A stretch of DNA of 64,000 nucleotides from Pseudoclavibacter sp. RFBB5 (GCF_002931555.1 NZ_PSTZ01000011.1:124001-188000); one strand, 5' to 3'. Positions 33,675 through 42,355 are shown, numbered from the stretch's first letter. Notes: generated by a model from the letters alone, not told the origin. Program-made: numbers and translations.

Positions 33675-35033
33675 ATGCAAGACTCGAGCATGGCCTCTTC
33701 CCCCAGCTTCTCCCCTCCCTGCGGTCCTGTCACGGGATGGACCGAGGAGTGGACCGGCGAGGTGCCGCTGGTGCGAGCCACGGGCATCCGGTACGCCGCG
33801 GCACGCAGGTTCGAGGCCCCACGACCAGCAGCCGACCACACCGAGGTCTTCATGGCGACGAGCTGGTCGCCGGCCTGCCCGCAGCCCCCCATGCCCGTGC
33901 TCGAGGAGGTGCTCGGCGGCGGCATCGGCGAGCTCGGCGTGGACGAGGACTGCCAGCGGCTCTCGATCACGCTGCCCGGCGACCTCGCGCCCGGAGAGCA
34001 GCTGCCGGTGATGGTGTGGATCCACGGCGGCTCGTACGTCTCGGCCGCCGGAGACGCCGCGGTCATGGACCCCGCTCCTCTGGTCGCGGAGCAGCGCGTG
34101 GTCGCTGTGAACGTGACGTTCCGGCTCGGCCTGTTCGGGTTCCTGGGTGGCTCGGATGCGCGCCCCGCCAACCTGGGGCTGCTCGACATCGTCGAGGCGT
34201 TCCGCTGGGTGCAGCGCAATATCGCGGCGTTCGGCGGCGACCCCGGTCAGGTCACGGCGTATGGGCAGTCCGCTGGCGCGCACGCGATCGCGCAGCTGAT
34301 GGCACTGCCGGAGGCTCCGAGTCTGTTCCGGCGGGCGATCATCCAGAGCGCACCGCTCAACGTCGAGGGTGGCCGCGAGGAGATGCAGGGCAGGATGCTC
34401 GAGGCGACCGCCGAACTCACTGCCGAGAGCCCCGTGGCGGCGGTGGTGCGCGCGCAGGCCGCAGCGCTGCGCGCATCCGCCGAGTACGGCCTGCAGGGTG
34501 CGATGTCGTTCAGTCCGCAGCACGGCTCGGATCCGCTGCCGGACACTGCAGGCGTGCTCGCGGGTCGCGATGCGAACGCCCCCGCGATCGATCTGCTCAT
34601 CGGGTACACGTCGGAGGAAGCGCTGCTGTTCGTGCCGCGCATCCCCGCGACCAAGCGGCTCAGCGAGCTGCCTGTCGTCGGCAAGCCGTTGACGAGGGTG
34701 GTCGTGAGCGCGCTCACGTGGCTCGTCTACCGGCGCGACGCGGCCCGGTTCGCGAGGCGGCACGTGCGGGCCGGAGGGCGCGCATCCACCTACGTCGTGA
34801 GCTGGAAGGCGCCGCACAACGTGTGGGGCGCGTGCCACATGATCGACCTGCCGCTGCTCTTCGGCGGCGAGCGGACATGGAGTCGTGCCCCGCTCGTGCG
34901 AGGCGCCAGCTGGACTGAGATCAACCGTGTTGGCAGGCGGATGCGTGCCGTCTGGGGCGACTTCGCGCGCGGCACCCTGCCCGCCGAGGCCGACAGCATC
35001 CCGGGCGCCGCGAGCTTCCGCCGCCGTGGCTGA
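33675..35033 (+). CDS. Type-B carboxylesterase family protein
   Basis: A 452-residue esterase of the cholinesterase/carboxylesterase fold. Seen: [15 protein letters not shown] (oxyanion hole), [10 protein letters not shown], nucleophile elbow [15 protein letters not shown] (Ser near residue 200) and [21 protein letters not shown] near the C-terminus, supplying the catalytic His. [11 protein letters not shown] matches the conserved EDCLyLNv strand. No signal peptide is seen. The start at 33675 is chosen because GCGGGA lies four bases upstream; Met at 33690 is an alternative. The substrate ester is unknown. Confidence 0.88.
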   Translation: MQDSSMASSPSFSPPCGPVTGWTEEWTGEVPLVRATGIRYAAARRFEAPRPAADHTEVFMATSWSPACPQPPMPVLEEVLGGGIGELGVDEDCQRLSITLPGDLAPGEQLPVMVWIHGGSYVSAAGDAAVMDPAPLVAEQRVVAVNVTFRLGLFGFLGGSDARPANLGLLDIVEAFRWVQRNIAAFGGDPGQVTAYGQSAGAHAIAQLMALPEAPSLFRRAIIQSAPLNVEGGREEMQGRMLEATAELTAESPVAAVVRAQAAALRASAEYGLQGAMSFSPQHGSDPLPDTAGVLAGRDANAPAIDLLIGYTSEEALLFVPRIPATKRLSELPVVGKPLTRVVVSALTWLVYRRDAARFARRHVRAGGRASTYVVSWKAPHNVWGACHMIDLPLLFGGERTWSRAPLVRGASWTEINRVGRRMRAVWGDFARGTLPAEADSIPGAASFRRRG

Positions 35034-35099
35034 GCGCCGCCGCTGAGCACCGCCGCTCCACTGCCCCACGCCTTCTCGCCCCGCTCCGCGCGCTTCCCA

Positions 35100-35195
35100 T
35101 TCGCGAGTCGGCGGAAACGGTCGCGAAGAGCCGGCCAGAACGACCGCTTGAGGCATCTCGCGGACCGCACTCGACCGTGTGAGGCGACTCGCGAA
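35100..35195. repeat. 96-bp palindromic element between convergent genes
   Basis: TTCGCGAGTCG (35100-35110) pairs perfectly with CGACTCGCGAA (35185-35195). A second paired ACGGTCG/CGACCGT segment lies 6-8 bases further in on each side. The middle is not base-paired in an obvious way. It fills most of the 175-base gap between the carboxylesterase and DUF554 genes. Confidence 0.75.
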
Positions 35196-35208
35196 CGCTG
35201 ACCTGCCG

Positions 35209-35937
35209 CTAGGACAGGAACGCGAGTGCCACCGGCGCGATGATGAGCGCCGGCAGCAGGTCGCCGACCGGGATGGCCCTGAGCGGGACGAGTCGCACCC
35301 CGAGAGCGATCAGGATGAGCCCGCCGACGGCCGAGAGCCCGTCGATCTGGGCATCGCTGAAGACATCGCCCGCCAGGAATCCGACGAGTGTGAAGGCGCC
35401 CTGGATGATCCCGACCGGGACCGCGGCGAACAGCACCCCCTTGCCGAAGGTCGAGGCGAAGGCCATCGCGGCAAATCCGTCGAGCACCGCCTTGACGTAG
35501 AGCTGGTCGGCGCCGAGCCCCAGGCCGTCGGAGATGGGGCCGAGGATGGCAAGCGGGCCGACGCAAAAGAGGAGCGTGGCGGTCACCATGCCGTCGACGA
35601 AGCGGCCGTCGCCATCGGATTCGGACTTCAGTCGACCGCGCACCCAGACCGCCAGCCCCTCGAGGCGATCCTCGATGCGCAACCACGACCCGAGCAGAGC
35701 GCCGAACACAAGCGACAGCAGGATGATGATCATCGCGAACGGGCCGGCCGCATCCGCGAGCGCTGCAGACCCCATGTCGGCGACGCTCATGCCCCCGAGG
35801 ACGATGACGAACAGGCCGAGCACCGCGGTCACCGTCGTCTTCGTGCGCTCCTTCAGGCGGTCACCCAGGAGGATGCCGAGCACGCCGCCGACGAGGATGA
35901 GCGCGACGTTCACTAGCGTCCCTGACCCGATGATCAC
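35209..35937 (-). CDS. DUF554-family membrane protein
   Basis: A 242-residue protein with about seven hydrophobic segments: [22 protein letters not shown] at the N-terminus, [21 protein letters not shown] in the middle and [24 protein letters not shown] after it, the DUF554 (YdfK/YqgA) pattern. It is a putative transporter or channel of unknown substrate. The GTG start at 35937 has a CATAAT -10 box exactly six bases upstream, so the mRNA is probably leaderless. Confidence 0.88.
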   Translation of the reverse strand: MIIGSGTLVNVALILVGGVLGILLGDRLKERTKTTVTAVLGLFVIVLGGMSVADMGSAALADAAGPFAMIIILLSLVFGALLGSWLRIEDRLEGLAVWVRGRLKSESDGDGRFVDGMVTATLLFCVGPLAILGPISDGLGLGADQLYVKAVLDGFAAMAFASTFGKGVLFAAVPVGIIQGAFTLVGFLAGDVFSDAQIDGLSAVGGLILIALGVRLVPLRAIPVGDLLPALIIAPVALAFLS

Positions 35938-35943
35938 CGTCCG

Positions 35944-35949
35944 ATTATG
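35944..35949 (-). promoter_or_regulatory. -10 box CATAAT of a leaderless promoter (DUF554)
   Basis: CATAAT on the minus strand, six bases before the GTG start; no Shine-Dalgarno. Confidence 0.55.
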
Positions 35950-36049
35950 GTGCAGGCCTCGAACGGCGCGAACGCGAGAAGTCTTGAGCGGCCTGAACCG
36001 CAAGAGCCGACTGCACAAGGTCAGGTCGGCGCGCCCCACTACGTGCAGA

Positions 36050-36838
36050 TCAGACTGGCAGATGCATCCCCCGGGAGCCGCCCCTCGCAGCCGTCAGCGT
36101 CGCCTGGAACCGGTATGCGCTGGCCCGGTAGTTCGAAGTGCTCAGATGCAAGGGCGCTCCATGCTGGTTGTAGCTCAGCTCCTCGCCGACGAGAACCGGA
36201 TCGCTGGCGTCGATGCCGAGCGCAGAAGAGATGCTCCCCGCGAGCGCGGCCGAGACGATGAAGTCGCTCCGTGACGGTGTCGCACCATGGCTGCTCATCA
36301 GCTCGTAGAGAGAGCGATCGACGAAGGACTCGCCATCGAGCCCGGGTGTCAGCCACAGCGCTATGACCGATCGTTCCACGCAGATCGGCTCCCCCTCGAG
36401 GAGACGAATCCGCTCGAGCTCCAAGACACGGTCGGAATCGCGCGGCTGCAGGCGCTGACGCTCTTCGTGGCTCGCGAAGCGCGTCAGCTGATGCGTGACC
36501 TGGGTCTGCACCGCGAGGCCGCGGCGCCTGGCCATCTCCGTGAAGCTGAGCAGCTGACGCGGGGGCGGACCGTACGGCACGTTCGTGATGAACCAGCCCG
36601 ACTGCGGGGCGGGTGCGACATCGCCCTGCGCTGCGAGCAGGTTCAGAGCTTTGCGAAGCGTCGACCGGCTCACCTCGAAGTGCTCGCTGAGCACCCGCTC
36701 CGGAGGCAACCGCCCAGAGGGTCCTACCTCCTGCGACCGGATGTACTCCAGGAGACGCCCCGCGACGGTCTGCGTGAGCAGGGACGTGGACGACCCCGCC
36801 GGGGGCCCTAGCTGTTCTGCACGCTCGATGTGCTCCAT
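36050..36838 (-). CDS. HutC-type GntR regulator with UTRA domain
   Basis: A 262-residue regulator. The winged helix (residues 20-90, LPPERVLSEHFEVSRSTLRKALNLLAAQG) is followed by a UTRA effector domain (RDSDRVLELERIRLLEGEPICVERSVIA, then SDPVLVGEELSYNQHGAPLHLSTSNYRA). UTRA domains bind sugar phosphates or small acids. The gene is divergent from a PTS/deglycase operon across 140 bases with repeated GACCAA elements, so it most likely represses that operon and is released by its phosphorylated substrate. No clear ribosome-binding site precedes the ATG. Confidence 0.88.
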   Translation of the reverse strand: MEHIERAEQLGPPAGSSTSLLTQTVAGRLLEYIRSQEVGPSGRLPPERVLSEHFEVSRSTLRKALNLLAAQGDVAPAPQSGWFITNVPYGPPPRQLLSFTEMARRRGLAVQTQVTHQLTRFASHEERQRLQPRDSDRVLELERIRLLEGEPICVERSVIALWLTPGLDGESFVDRSLYELMSSHGATPSRSDFIVSAALAGSISSALGIDASDPVLVGEELSYNQHGAPLHLSTSNYRASAYRFQATLTAARGGSRGMHLPV

Positions 36839-36852
36839 ACGAGCACACTACA

Positions 36853-36975
36853 GACCAAAGCAATCCAATTGGCACGAACTGTGTCAAGCCATTCCGTGAC
36901 GAGTCCGCTCCTGCCTAAACTCCGAGGCAGTTTGACCGACCAAGAAAGACCAATCATGCATACGGAAAGGACCAA
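36853..36975 (+). promoter_or_regulatory. Divergent control region with GACCAA repeats
   Basis: GACCAA occurs at 36853, 36938, 36948 and 36970, the middle pair 10 bp apart on the same face. A CCAATTGG palindrome is at 36865-36872. TAAACT (36916-36921) is a good -10 for the PTS operon, and TTGACA (36882-36887, minus strand) a good -35 for the regulator gene. These are likely GntR half-sites. Confidence 0.55.
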
Positions 36976-36978
36976 TGC

Positions 36979-37395
36979 ATGACGAAACAGCTCGTAGCCC
37001 TCGCCGGCCACGGCGACATCGCCGCAGGCATGCGAAGCGCCGCATCGCTCATCCTCGGGGAGCGAGACGACCTCCGCGCGTTCCCGCCATACAGCGGTGA
37101 CGTGGACGCCGTCCGACGCCACGTCGAGGCCCTCCTCAGCGAGGTGGGCAGCACCGGCACGCTCATCCTCGTCAGCGACCTCGTCGGCGGCAGTGTCAGC
37201 AACACGCTCCTCGAGTACCAGCAGGACCCCCGGGTGCACCAGATCACCGGCATGACGCTCTCACTCGTGCTCGAGTTGCTCACGACGCAGTCCATCACCA
37301 CAAGCGCCTCCATAGACCCGGCGCTGATCGACCGCATCCGCGCCACCGTGAGCGTCCTGCCCCACCCCCACACCGACCAGGAAGACGACTTCTGA
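36979..37395 (+). CDS. PTS mannose-family EIIA component
   Basis: A 138-residue EIIA-Man domain: LVALAGHGDIAAGMRSAASLILGE, with the phosphorylated His in AGHG near residue 11, then TLILVSDLVGGSVSNTLLEY. It receives phosphate from HPr and passes it to EIIB. AAGGACCAATGC precedes the ATG. First gene of a five-gene operon; the next gene starts at its last base. HPr and enzyme I are not in the window. Confidence 0.9.
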   Translation: MTKQLVALAGHGDIAAGMRSAASLILGERDDLRAFPPYSGDVDAVRRHVEALLSEVGSTGTLILVSDLVGGSVSNTLLEYQQDPRVHQITGMTLSLVLELLTTQSITTSASIDPALIDRIRATVSVLPHPHTDQEDDF

Positions 37396-37877
37396 TGATC
37401 CAACTGCTCCGAGTCGACCACCGGCTCATCCACGGCCAAGTGGTCATGTCGTGGGTGCGCACCCTGGACCCGACCGCCATCCTCATCGCCAACGACGACG
37501 TCCCCTCCGACGAGTTGCGCAAGAGCACGCTGAAGCTCGCGAAGCCCGCCGACGTGAAGCTCGTCATCAAGACGGTCGCCGACTCGATCGAGGCGATCAA
37601 CTCAGGCAAGACGGACAGCTACCGCCTGCTGATCCTGACCGACAACGTCGCAGACGCCATCCGCCTCGCCGACGGCTGCCCGACCGTGCAGCACATCAAC
37701 CTCGGCGGCACGAAGCGACTCGAGGGGACCACTCCCCTCACCAACACCGTCAATCTGACCGAAGACGAGACCGCCAGCCTGATCAGGCTGGCCTCCCGCG
37801 GCGTCGAGGTCGAAGCGCGCGCCGTCGCCACAGACCGGAAGGTTCCGCTCAGCGGCAGTGGGAGCGCACCCGCATGA
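37395..37877 (+). CDS. PTS mannose/fructose/sorbose-family EIIB component
   Basis: A 160-residue EIIB: LLRVDHRLIHGQVVMSWVR with the phosphorylated His of LIHGQV near residue 13, VQHINLGGTKRLEG and a closing Ser/Ala-rich tail. It carries phosphate from EIIA to the sugar during transport. It shares one base with the EIIA stop and overlaps the EIIC start by four (ATGA), showing tight coupling. Confidence 0.93.
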   Translation: MIQLLRVDHRLIHGQVVMSWVRTLDPTAILIANDDVPSDELRKSTLKLAKPADVKLVIKTVADSIEAINSGKTDSYRLLILTDNVADAIRLADGCPTVQHINLGGTKRLEGTTPLTNTVNLTEDETASLIRLASRGVEVEARAVATDRKVPLSGSGSAPA

Positions 37878-38656
37878 TGACCGCGCTCACGCTCTTCATC
37901 GCCGCGCTGGCGCTCGGGCTCATCGACCTCTTCCTCGGCCGCAACCTCGCCATCCGCCCCATCGTCACCGGAACCGTCGTGGGGTTCATCCTCGGCGACC
38001 CCGTCACCGGGATGGCCATCGGAGCGACCCTCGAACTCGCGTTCATCGGCCTCTTCACCGTCGGCGGCGCTATGCCGCCTGAGATCCTCACCGGCGGCAT
38101 GCTGGCGACAGCTCTCGCGATCAACGCCGGAGCCGGACCGGAGACGGCGCTCGTGCTCGCCTTCCCGATCGCCGCTCTCGGTCTCATCGTGAAGAACCTC
38201 CACTTCGTCTTCGTGGCCCCCGCGCTGCTCCACCGAGCGGACACCTACGTCGAGCGAGGCTCGATCCGCGGCGTCAGCGCCATGCACATCCTCTCCGGGT
38301 TCCTCTGGATCTTCTGGCTCGCCTGCGTGGTCGGCGTCTCCTACGCAGTGGGCAGCGACGCCATCGGTGCGCTCGTCGCCGCCATCCCAGAACCAGTGAC
38401 GGTCGGACTGCAGGTGGCGACGGGCATCCTCCCCGCCCTCGGCTTCGCGCTCCTCGGCCGGATGCTCATCAACAAGAGGGTCATGCCCTTCTTCTTCATC
38501 GGCTTCCTGCTCGTCACGTACGGAGGTATCCCGATCGTCGGCCTCGCCGCCGGCGCGGCCATGATCGCCTGGGTCCTCGTGGACGCAGAACGCCGCCGCA
38601 CCAGCGCGCAGCAGCCAGCACTCGCCATGAACGGAGCAGCAGACGATGACTTCTGA
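37874..38656 (+). CDS. PTS mannose-family EIIC permease
   Basis: A 260-residue membrane subunit with about seven to eight helices: LIDLFLGRNLAIRPIVTGTVVGFILGD and MAIGATLELAFIGLFTVGGAMPPEI match the EIIC-Man/Sor signature. Together with EIID it forms the translocation channel. The start overlaps EIIB by four bases, and its own 3' end overlaps EIID by eleven. Confidence 0.93.
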   Translation: MMTALTLFIAALALGLIDLFLGRNLAIRPIVTGTVVGFILGDPVTGMAIGATLELAFIGLFTVGGAMPPEILTGGMLATALAINAGAGPETALVLAFPIAALGLIVKNLHFVFVAPALLHRADTYVERGSIRGVSAMHILSGFLWIFWLACVVGVSYAVGSDAIGALVAAIPEPVTVGLQVATGILPALGFALLGRMLINKRVMPFFFIGFLLVTYGGIPIVGLAAGAAMIAWVLVDAERRRTSAQQPALAMNGAADDDF

Positions 38657-39530
38657 CACGACAGCACCAGGCACGCACCTCGACGAGGTCAGCCCTGAAG
38701 CACCGACGACGCAGACCGGCAGGATCACCACCGCGGTCCTGAACCGCATGTACCTGAGGTCTCTGAGCATCGAGGCGTCATTCAACTACGAGCGCCAGCA
38801 GGGCCTCGGGTTCGCCTACTCCATGATCCCCGCCGTCCGGGCGCTCTACGAGAAGGAGTCAGACCAGGCCGCGGCGCTCAAGAAGCACCTTGAGTTCTTC
38901 AACACCACCCCATACGTCGCCGGTGCGATCGTCGGCGTCTCCACCGCCGTCGAGGAGCAGCTCAGTCAGGACCCGAGCCTCGCACCATCCACCGCGAACA
39001 GCGTCAAGGCCGCCCTCATGGGTCCTCTCGCGGGCATCGGCGACTCGCTCTACTGGGGCACCATCCGGCTCCTCATCACCGGCATAGGAGTGTCGCTGGC
39101 GATGGCGGGGAACATCCTCGGGCCGCTCATCTTCCTCCTCGGCTTCAACCTGCCCGTGCAACTGCTGTCCTACCTGTACCTGCGATCCGGATACAAGTTC
39201 GGCACCAAGCTGCTGCAGCGCATCTCCGGCAGCGACGCCATGTCGAGCCTCACCTACGGGGCCGGCATCGTGGGTCTCATGGTCATCGGCGGGCTCACGG
39301 CCTCCATGGTCTCCGTGTACGTACCGCTGCAGTTCGAGGTCGGCGAGGGAGTCAGCTCCATCCAGACGGACGTGCTCGACGGCATCATGCCGGGCATCCT
39401 CGGTCTCGGCGCCTTCTGGCTCGTGTACTGGCTTCTCGGCAAGGGATGGAAGACGACCTGGGTCCTGCTCGCCATCTTCGCCGTCGGGCTCCTCGGCGCG
39501 CTGACCGGCGTGCTCGGCACCGCACCGTGA
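38646..39530 (+). CDS. PTS mannose-family EIID permease
   Basis: A 294-residue EIID: MYLRSLSIEASFNYERQQGLGFAYSMIPAVRALY at residues 35-68, KKHLEFFNTTPYVAGAIVG and VKAALMGPLAGIGDSLYWGTIRLL, with C-terminal helices. This is the full family pattern and completes a four-gene IIA-IIB-IIC-IID transporter. The 44-base gap to the SIS gene contains GAAGGAATCACATC as its ribosome-binding site. Confidence 0.93.
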   Translation: MTSDTTAPGTHLDEVSPEAPTTQTGRITTAVLNRMYLRSLSIEASFNYERQQGLGFAYSMIPAVRALYEKESDQAAALKKHLEFFNTTPYVAGAIVGVSTAVEEQLSQDPSLAPSTANSVKAALMGPLAGIGDSLYWGTIRLLITGIGVSLAMAGNILGPLIFLLGFNLPVQLLSYLYLRSGYKFGTKLLQRISGSDAMSSLTYGAGIVGLMVIGGLTASMVSVYVPLQFEVGEGVSSIQTDVLDGIMPGILGLGAFWLVYWLLGKGWKTTWVLLAIFAVGLLGALTGVLGTAP

Positions 39531-39574
39531 CCACCCACTGACTGATCGACCCACGAACTCGAAGGAATCACATC

Positions 39575-40648
39575 ATGACGACGATGCTGGACTGCATCAA
39601 CGAACAACCCCGCGTCTGCGAGCAGATCCTCGCCGACGAGGCCACCAGCTTCTCGGAGTTCGACCGCCTCATCGAAGACCGCCAGGTGAACCGCGTCCTC
39701 GTCCTCGCGACGGGGTCATCCCTCAACGCCGTGCACGCCGCCGAGCGCCACCTCGAGGTGGTCGGCGGCATCGTGACAAAGGTCGTCGAACCGTTCACGT
39801 ACTCGGAGTACGAGAGCCTGGACAACGACTTCGACCTGGTCATCGCGGTCTCCCAGCGCGGGACCAGCTCATCGACGATCGACGCGGTGAAGGCCGCGCG
39901 GGACCGCGTCGCGGCTCCCATCCTCATCGTGACCGCCGACACACGGAGTCCACTCGCTGCCCTCGGCGACTGCCGTCTGGACATCGGCTGCGGTGACGAG
40001 GCCGTCCGCTACTCGACGAAGGGCGTCACGGCCACCGTCCTGAGCCTGCTGCTCCTGTCCGTTCGACTCGCGGAGCACGGACGGCGTGAGATCCCCGCCG
40101 AGCTCGCGCGGCCCGGAATCGCCGCGGCGGTGGCCTCCATCGGTGGCGTCATCCAGCACGCGGAGCGGTACTACGAAGAGCACCGGAAGGAACTCGAAGC
40201 GGCGACCCGAATCTCCGTGCTCGGCTTCGGACCCAATGTCGGCACCGCCGTGGAAGCCGAGACGAAGATCATCGAGACAGTTCGCGTCCCCGTCCAGGGG
40301 ATGGAGCTCGAGGCGTACATGCACGGGCCGCTGTTCGAGCTGCGCCCCGAGTACACCCTCTTCCTCACCGAGGTGCCCGGCACCGCCTCAGCTGAGCGGC
40401 TGCGACAGTTCGCGGACTTCGCATCAGGTCACTGCGACCACGTCCACATCGTGACATCGGGGACCAGCACGGGCAGGGAGCGGGAACTGGCTCTCGACGA
40501 GCAGACCGCGGAAGAGCTCTCGCCGCTTCTGCTGATCCTCCCCTACCAGGTGCTCGCGTACCGGATGTCGGCGTCCCGAGGCATCGACCTCGTCGAGCCA
40601 GCGTTCCCCGACTTCCGCTCGGCCATGCGGACCAAGGTCGCGGGTTAA
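39575..40648 (+). CDS. SIS-domain sugar-phosphate deglycase/isomerase (fructosamine-type)
   Basis: A 357-residue protein with two SIS domains (about residues 20-165 and 200-340) but no glutaminase domain. Seen: VLVLATGSSLNAVHAAERHLE, DLVIAVSQRGTSSSTIDAVKAAR and the second-domain ISVLGFGPNVGTAVEAETKIIETVRVPVQGMELEAYMHGP. The C-terminal FELRPEY and late FPDFRSAMRTK are close to fructoselysine/glucoselysine-6-phosphate deglycases and GlmS-like isomerases. Placed last in a mannose-type PTS operon, it should cleave the imported sugar-amine phosphate. The exact amine is unknown. Confidence 0.87.
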   Translation: MTTMLDCINEQPRVCEQILADEATSFSEFDRLIEDRQVNRVLVLATGSSLNAVHAAERHLEVVGGIVTKVVEPFTYSEYESLDNDFDLVIAVSQRGTSSSTIDAVKAARDRVAAPILIVTADTRSPLAALGDCRLDIGCGDEAVRYSTKGVTATVLSLLLLSVRLAEHGRREIPAELARPGIAAAVASIGGVIQHAERYYEEHRKELEAATRISVLGFGPNVGTAVEAETKIIETVRVPVQGMELEAYMHGPLFELRPEYTLFLTEVPGTASAERLRQFADFASGHCDHVHIVTSGTSTGRERELALDEQTAEELSPLLLILPYQVLAYRMSASRGIDLVEPAFPDFRSAMRTKVAG

Positions 40649-40656
40649 CCCTCCTT

Positions 40657-40696
40657 GCACGAGGGGTGGCCAGATGTCCTGGTCACCCCTCGTTGC
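40657..40696 (+). terminator. Terminator hairpin of the PTS-SIS operon
   Basis: GCACGAGGGGTGGCCAG (40657-40673) pairs with CTGGTCACCCCTCGTTGC (40679-40696) with small mismatches. It lies between the SIS stop and the convergent VOC gene and may serve both directions. Confidence 0.8.
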
Positions 40697-40700
40697 GCCG

Positions 40701-41033
40701 CTACCCTTCGATCTCCTCCACGGAGAACACGTAGTAGGTGTGGCCGGGGGCCGTCACCTCGACGACTCTGCCGCCCGGGATGTCGCGGGGCTCGCCCGTC
40801 GTGACGTTCGCATGCTCCGCTCGCCACGCATCCACGTCGTCGACGAAGTACATGGGGCCGGCGGGCCCCCAGCCGGGCTCGTCGTCGAGCATCAGCTCGA
40901 TCTCGAGCTCCGGCATCTGCATAGACACGGTGTGCTCGCCTTCGCGCCACGCCTCTTCCCAACCCAGGTCGAGGTAGTGCTGGACGGCCGCCCCCAGGTC
41001 TTCGACGGGCTGGAACTGGAACGTCAGGATCAC
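40701..41033 (-). CDS. VOC/glyoxalase-fold protein
   Basis: A 110-residue single glyoxalase-fold protein: LTFQFQPVEDLGAAVQHYLDLGWEEAWREGEHTVSMQMP, GPAGPMYFVDDVDAWRAEH and GRVVEVTAPGHTYYVFSVEE. The bleomycin-resistance/glyoxalase fold binds small ligands or metal-chelated substrates; the reaction is unknown. GTG at 41033 follows GGGGAGACCACC, whereas a longer upstream frame has no site. Confidence 0.8.
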   Translation of the reverse strand: MILTFQFQPVEDLGAAVQHYLDLGWEEAWREGEHTVSMQMPELEIELMLDDEPGWGPAGPMYFVDDVDAWRAEHANVTTGEPRDIPGGRVVEVTAPGHTYYVFSVEEIEG

Positions 41034-41177
41034 GGTGGTCTCCCCAGTCGGCGTGCGGGCGCGGTGCTCCGAATGTAACCGCCGACGCACCTCCGACGCC
41101 ACGTGCCGACTCCGAATCGTGATGCACGAGACGAGCGTCGAGATCGTTCCGTGACCGGATGCGGGCCGTCCCATCCA

Positions 41178-41183
41178 TAGGGT
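41178..41183 (+). promoter_or_regulatory. -10 box TAGGGT of a leaderless promoter
   Basis: TAGGGT is exactly six bases before the ATG of the lipoprotein at 41190; no Shine-Dalgarno. Confidence 0.5.
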
Positions 41184-41189
41184 CGGTGC

Positions 41190-41933
41190 ATGCTCTCCCG
41201 TTGCCTCGCCCCTGCGTCGATGCTCTGCGGCGCCCTCCTGCTGCTGGTCGGATGCGCCTCACCCGAATCGGCGATCGTCCCGCAGACCGATGCCAGCGCC
41301 GCACCCGCCGCGAGCGCGGGCGGATCGGTGGCCGGCGAAGCTCCCTCGCAGGACGCGCTCGATGGCATCCCCATCGAGGAGATGACGCACCAGCCCGTGC
41401 CGGTGCAGATGACGCAGTGCCTCACGCAGCAGGCGAAGTGGATCGACCTGCCTGCGGGGAAGACGTCGTCAGACCTGTACACCCGCATCGCTGCGCACGA
41501 GCAGGAGCTGCTGTTCCTGCTCCCCGACGAGGTCGGCGGGTTCGACAACGTGGACGTCGCAGCCGGTCCCGGCCCGAGGGGCACGGTCGGCGTGTCCGTG
41601 GTCGGCTCAGCTGCGGCAGACCCAGCTGCGGTCTGGCAGGCGCTGCGAGACGCGACGCCGGAGGTCGACACCGCGGCGGCCGGCATCGAAGCGGAAGGAG
41701 CGTCGTTCGCTCCGAAGCTCGTGGACTTCTCGTACGCCACGCTCTGCAAAGCCGCTCTCGCGGTGACGTCCCTCTGGAAGGGCAACGACGACGGCCTGGT
41801 GTCCGTGCGCATGGATGTGGAGCTGAATCGCCTCATCCTGGGCATCGATGCTGCGACCCTCTCCGACTCCTACCGGCAGGAGCTCCTCGAGACGGCGCCC
41901 GCCGGAATCTTCGAGTTCGAGGACGTTCAGTAG
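41190..41933 (+). CDS. Predicted lipoprotein, function unknown
   Basis: A 247-residue protein with a lipoprotein signal (MLSRCLAPASMLCGALLLLVGC; lipobox LVGC near residue 22), an Ala/Ser/Gly-rich linker and a folded domain. Two Cys (QCLTQ, TLCKA) could form a disulfide. No named family is recognised. A leaderless promoter is predicted. The stop is seven bases before the end of the convergent MbtH gene. Confidence 0.8.
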   Translation: MLSRCLAPASMLCGALLLLVGCASPESAIVPQTDASAAPAASAGGSVAGEAPSQDALDGIPIEEMTHQPVPVQMTQCLTQQAKWIDLPAGKTSSDLYTRIAAHEQELLFLLPDEVGGFDNVDVAAGPGPRGTVGVSVVGSAAADPAAVWQALRDATPEVDTAAAGIEAEGASFAPKLVDFSYATLCKAALAVTSLWKGNDDGLVSVRMDVELNRLILGIDAATLSDSYRQELLETAPAGIFEFEDVQ

Positions 41934-41940
41934 TCGCCCG

Positions 41941-42126
41941 TCAAGGTTCGAGGCCGCGCTCAGGCCGCTCTGCGGCGAGGTAGACGCGGCATTCCTGAGC
42001 CGTCGCGGGGCCGAAGACGGACACCCAGCCCGCAGGGATGTCGGCGAAATCAGGCCAGAGCGAATGCTGTCGGTGCTGGTTCATGACCACGAGCATCTCG
42101 GTGCCAGTGTCGTCCCAGGCATTCAT
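41941..42126 (-). CDS. MbtH-family protein (orphan)
   Basis: A 61-residue MbtH-like polypeptide: MNAWDDTGTEMLVVMNQHRQHSLWPDFADIPAGWVSV, then GPATAQECRVYL. It keeps the family core (Asn, Gln-His-Ser-Leu-Trp-Pro, PAGW, and a Cys-containing xxECxxY helix). MbtH proteins bind and activate adenylation domains of peptide synthetases and are normally inside such clusters. No synthetase is in this window, so its partner, if any, is elsewhere. The gap upstream contains a hairpin. Confidence 0.87.
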   Translation of the reverse strand: MNAWDDTGTEMLVVMNQHRQHSLWPDFADIPAGWVSVFGPATAQECRVYLAAERPERGLEP

Positions 42127-42297
42127 CTGACGTGACTCTCGGCGCGGTCGTGTCGGCGTGCGCTGGCAGGGTGCATCTCGATCCTCGCTTCAGCGTGCAG
42201 GCGCATTCCTGAGCGGATTGCGATGCTGCGTTCTGCGGGGTCCAGGCAGATGCCGTCAGACTACGAGCGTCAGGAGTGAACAAGATGTGAAACGGGA

Positions 42298-42319
42298 CAC
42301 GCCCGAGAGACTGGGCGTG
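42298..42319. other. Hairpin upstream of selO
   Basis: CACGCCC (42298-42304) pairs with GGGCGTG (42313-42319) around an eight-base loop in the 242-base gap between MbtH and selO. Its role is unknown; it sits 37 bases upstream of the selO -10 box. Nothing else is recognised in the gap. Confidence 0.45.
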
Positions 42320-42355
42320 CTTCGAAGTTCTCATTGGACTTCCCGCCAGCGCGCT

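Noticed and set aside
33258-35156. A 632-codon frame extending rpmB upstream
   Set aside because: The upstream part is antisense to the carboxylesterase gene; L28 starts at 33494 with GGAGG.
41941-42126. Spurious small frame rather than MbtH
   Set aside because: It keeps the HSLWP and PAGW core and the full length of the family, so it was accepted as a gene.
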